From assembly GCA_017621885.1 (NCBI GenBank), contig JAGASD010000047.1, positions 1 to 43,288 on the forward strand: a stretch of 43,288 bases of DNA, read 5' to 3'. A model generated the notes under the pieces. It was not told the origin of the DNA, did not search any database, and saw nothing but the letters and a program-made list of their open reading frames with translations. The position numbers and the translations under genes were made by a program. Shown one piece after another: positions 42,380-43,288 of this stretch. Position 1 is the stretch's first letter. Each line of letters starts with the position of its first letter. Source of the DNA: Clostridia bacterium. GTDB taxonomy: Bacteria; Bacillota; Clostridia; Oscillospirales; Acutalibacteraceae.

Positions 42380-43034
42380 TTTGAAAGATATTAAGGGTGC
42401 AATATTTGATTTAGACGGTACGTTGCTTGATTCAATGTACATCTGGAGTGAAATAGGACTTAAATTTTTAAACAATGAGGGCATCACTCCCCCGCCCGGT
42501 GTTGAAGATGAGTTTGTAAAAATGAGCCTTGTTCAGGCTGCAGAATTTTATATCAAAAATTATGCACCCGATAAAACAGTAACGGATATTGTTAACAGCA
42601 TAAATGCTCTTATTAAGGATTTCTATTTTGAAGAAGTCGTTTTAAAACCGGGTGTTAAAGATTTTTTAGAGTATCTTAAAAACAAAGGTGTTAAAATGTG
42701 CGTTGCAACTGCAACTGATAAATACATGGTTGAAAAAGCACTCCAAAGAAACGGAATAGATATGTATTTCAGCGAAATTTTCACCTGCGGTACAGTTGGC
42801 GCGGGTAAGGATACAGCAGTAATTTACGATAAATCCTTGGAACACCTTGGTACAGACAAAGAACACACCTTCGTTTTTGAAGATGCTTTGTACGCAATAG
42901 AAACTGCAAACAAAGCAGGATATAAAATTGTAGGTATCAGCGACGTTTCCGAAAAAGCAGACCCTGAAACAGTAAAATCATACTGCGACTATTACATAAA
43001 CGATTATTCGGAGATATATAAATTCTTTGAATGA
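42372..43034 (+). CDS. HAD-superfamily phosphatase (beta-phosphoglucomutase-like, subfamily IA)
   Basis: 220 residues. Motif I FDLDGTLLDSM, motif II CVATATD, motif III Lys and motif IV TFVFEDALYAIETA are all present; the IA helical cap lies at about 18-85. Substrate is likely a sugar or nucleotide phosphate, not readable here. I prefer the ATG at 42372 (GGAGG 5 nt upstream) over 42369, which is only 2 nt from GGAGG. It overlaps the thiamine pyrophosphokinase stop. Confidence 0.88.
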   Translation: MSNLKDIKGAIFDLDGTLLDSMYIWSEIGLKFLNNEGITPPPGVEDEFVKMSLVQAAEFYIKNYAPDKTVTDIVNSINALIKDFYFEEVVLKPGVKDFLEYLKNKGVKMCVATATDKYMVEKALQRNGIDMYFSEIFTCGTVGAGKDTAVIYDKSLEHLGTDKEHTFVFEDALYAIETANKAGYKIVGISDVSEKADPETVKSYCDYYINDYSEIYKFFE

Positions 43035-43044
43035 AAATGATATT

Positions 43045-43084
43045 AAAAGCACCTCGTATTGCATTTGCAATACGAGGTGCTTTT
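43045..43084. terminator. Bidirectional terminator
   Basis: Perfect 19-bp inverted repeat: AAAAGCACCTCGTATTGCA (43045-43063) and its complement at 43066-43084, centre TT. A/T runs at both ends suit the HAD gene and the convergent gene on the right. Confidence 0.88.
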
Positions 43085-43096
43085 ACAAATAATGTT

Positions 43097-43288
43097 TTAA
43101 TACTTATCGTGACAACTGATACCTGAGTTATATGCACTTGTCGTTGTGCCGTAAACTGCACGGACTGTGTAGGTGTAGGTTACACCCTTCCTTGCTGTTT
43201 TATCAAGGTATGCTGTGTTATTTGTGCCGCCTACTGCTGCAATGCGTACCCAGCTTGAGTTTGCTGTTTTGCGGTATACGTAGTAGCC
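43097..43288 (-). CDS. C-terminus of a repeat-type surface protein (partial, runs off right edge)
   Basis: The last 63 residues are visible, beginning GYYVYRKTANSSWVRIAAVG and continuing with TYTYTVRAVYGTTTSAYNSG before the stop. This is the strand pattern of fibronectin type III-like modules seen at the ends of large secreted clostridial proteins (GYYVYRK...WxxI...YTYTVRA). No cell-wall anchor motif follows. The rest of the gene lies outside the window, so its catalytic part, if any, is unknown. Confidence 0.7.
   Translation of the reverse strand, partial: GYYVYRKTANSSWVRIAAVGGTNNTAYLDKTARKGVTYTYTVRAVYGTTTSAYNSGISCHDKY

Overview
The window is a gene-dense, AT-rich stretch of a bacterial chromosome. 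Gene content and order point to a Clostridia-class Firmicute, most likely in or near the Oscillospirales/Ruminococcaceae. The evidence is a SepF/DivIVA division block, a SpoIIIE/FtsK-TepA pair, Rex and PyrR regulators, two-subunit transketolase, strong GGAGG ribosome sites, a 6S RNA and a dockerin-bearing secreted protein. The taxonomic placement is inference; no rRNA is present. I saw no phage, insertion sequence, CRISPR array or tRNA.

Layout. 1-2071 (minus): a membrane O-acyltransferase (MBOAT) followed by an SGNH-type esterase cut by the left edge, a surface-polymer acylation pair. 2149-6660 (minus): rpsB-tsf with its promoter, then a CofE-like ligase and a stand-alone GMP synthase ATP-pyrophosphatase subunit. 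6680-11406 (minus): tepA-uppP-ftsK-DUF3006 from one promoter. 11459-15974 (plus): aconitase, isocitrate dehydrogenase, the redox repressor Rex and a beta-propeller-like protein; a probable Rex operator overlaps the promoter, suggesting feedback control of 2-oxoglutarate supply by NADH. 16023-18114 (plus): pyrR and a uracil permease behind a PyrR-type attenuator whose three mutually exclusive hairpins can be drawn from the sequence. 18116-19685 (plus): an epimerase-like protein, a DUF1292 protein and a 6S RNA gene with its terminator. 19700-20611 (minus): a zinc-ribbon membrane protein.

20662-37259 (minus): about 16.5 kb of fifteen tightly packed genes: alpha/beta hydrolase, miaB, a RicA/YlbF-like Cys-rich protein, mutS, mutL, miaA, a HlyD-like membrane protein, yggS, sepF, divIVA, lspA, rluD, a HAD phosphatase and the two transketolase subunits. 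Gaps are at most about 50 nt and several genes overlap. The run joins the miaB-ymcA-mutS-mutL and yggS-sepF-divIVA-lspA-rluD clusters known from Bacillus, but lacks ylmG, ylmH and ileS. 37331-38834 (plus): a tandem-domain ThyX-like protein. 38833-40283 (minus): a secreted transglutaminase-fold protein with a dockerin. 40375-43084 (plus): a pyrophosphatase-like/Nudix fusion, a small membrane transporter, thiamine pyrophosphokinase and a HAD phosphatase. 43097-43288 (minus): the C-terminus of a repeat-type surface protein.

Most of the window is core metabolism and cell biology. The most unusual items are domain-level: the tandem ThyX, the pyrophosphatase-Nudix fusion, MiaB without its TRAM domain beside a Cys-rich RicA-like protein, DivIVA with a very long acidic tail, the split GMP synthase next to a CofE-like ligase, and the dockerin-transglutaminase. 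At least eleven promoters with exact 17-bp spacers can be read by eye.
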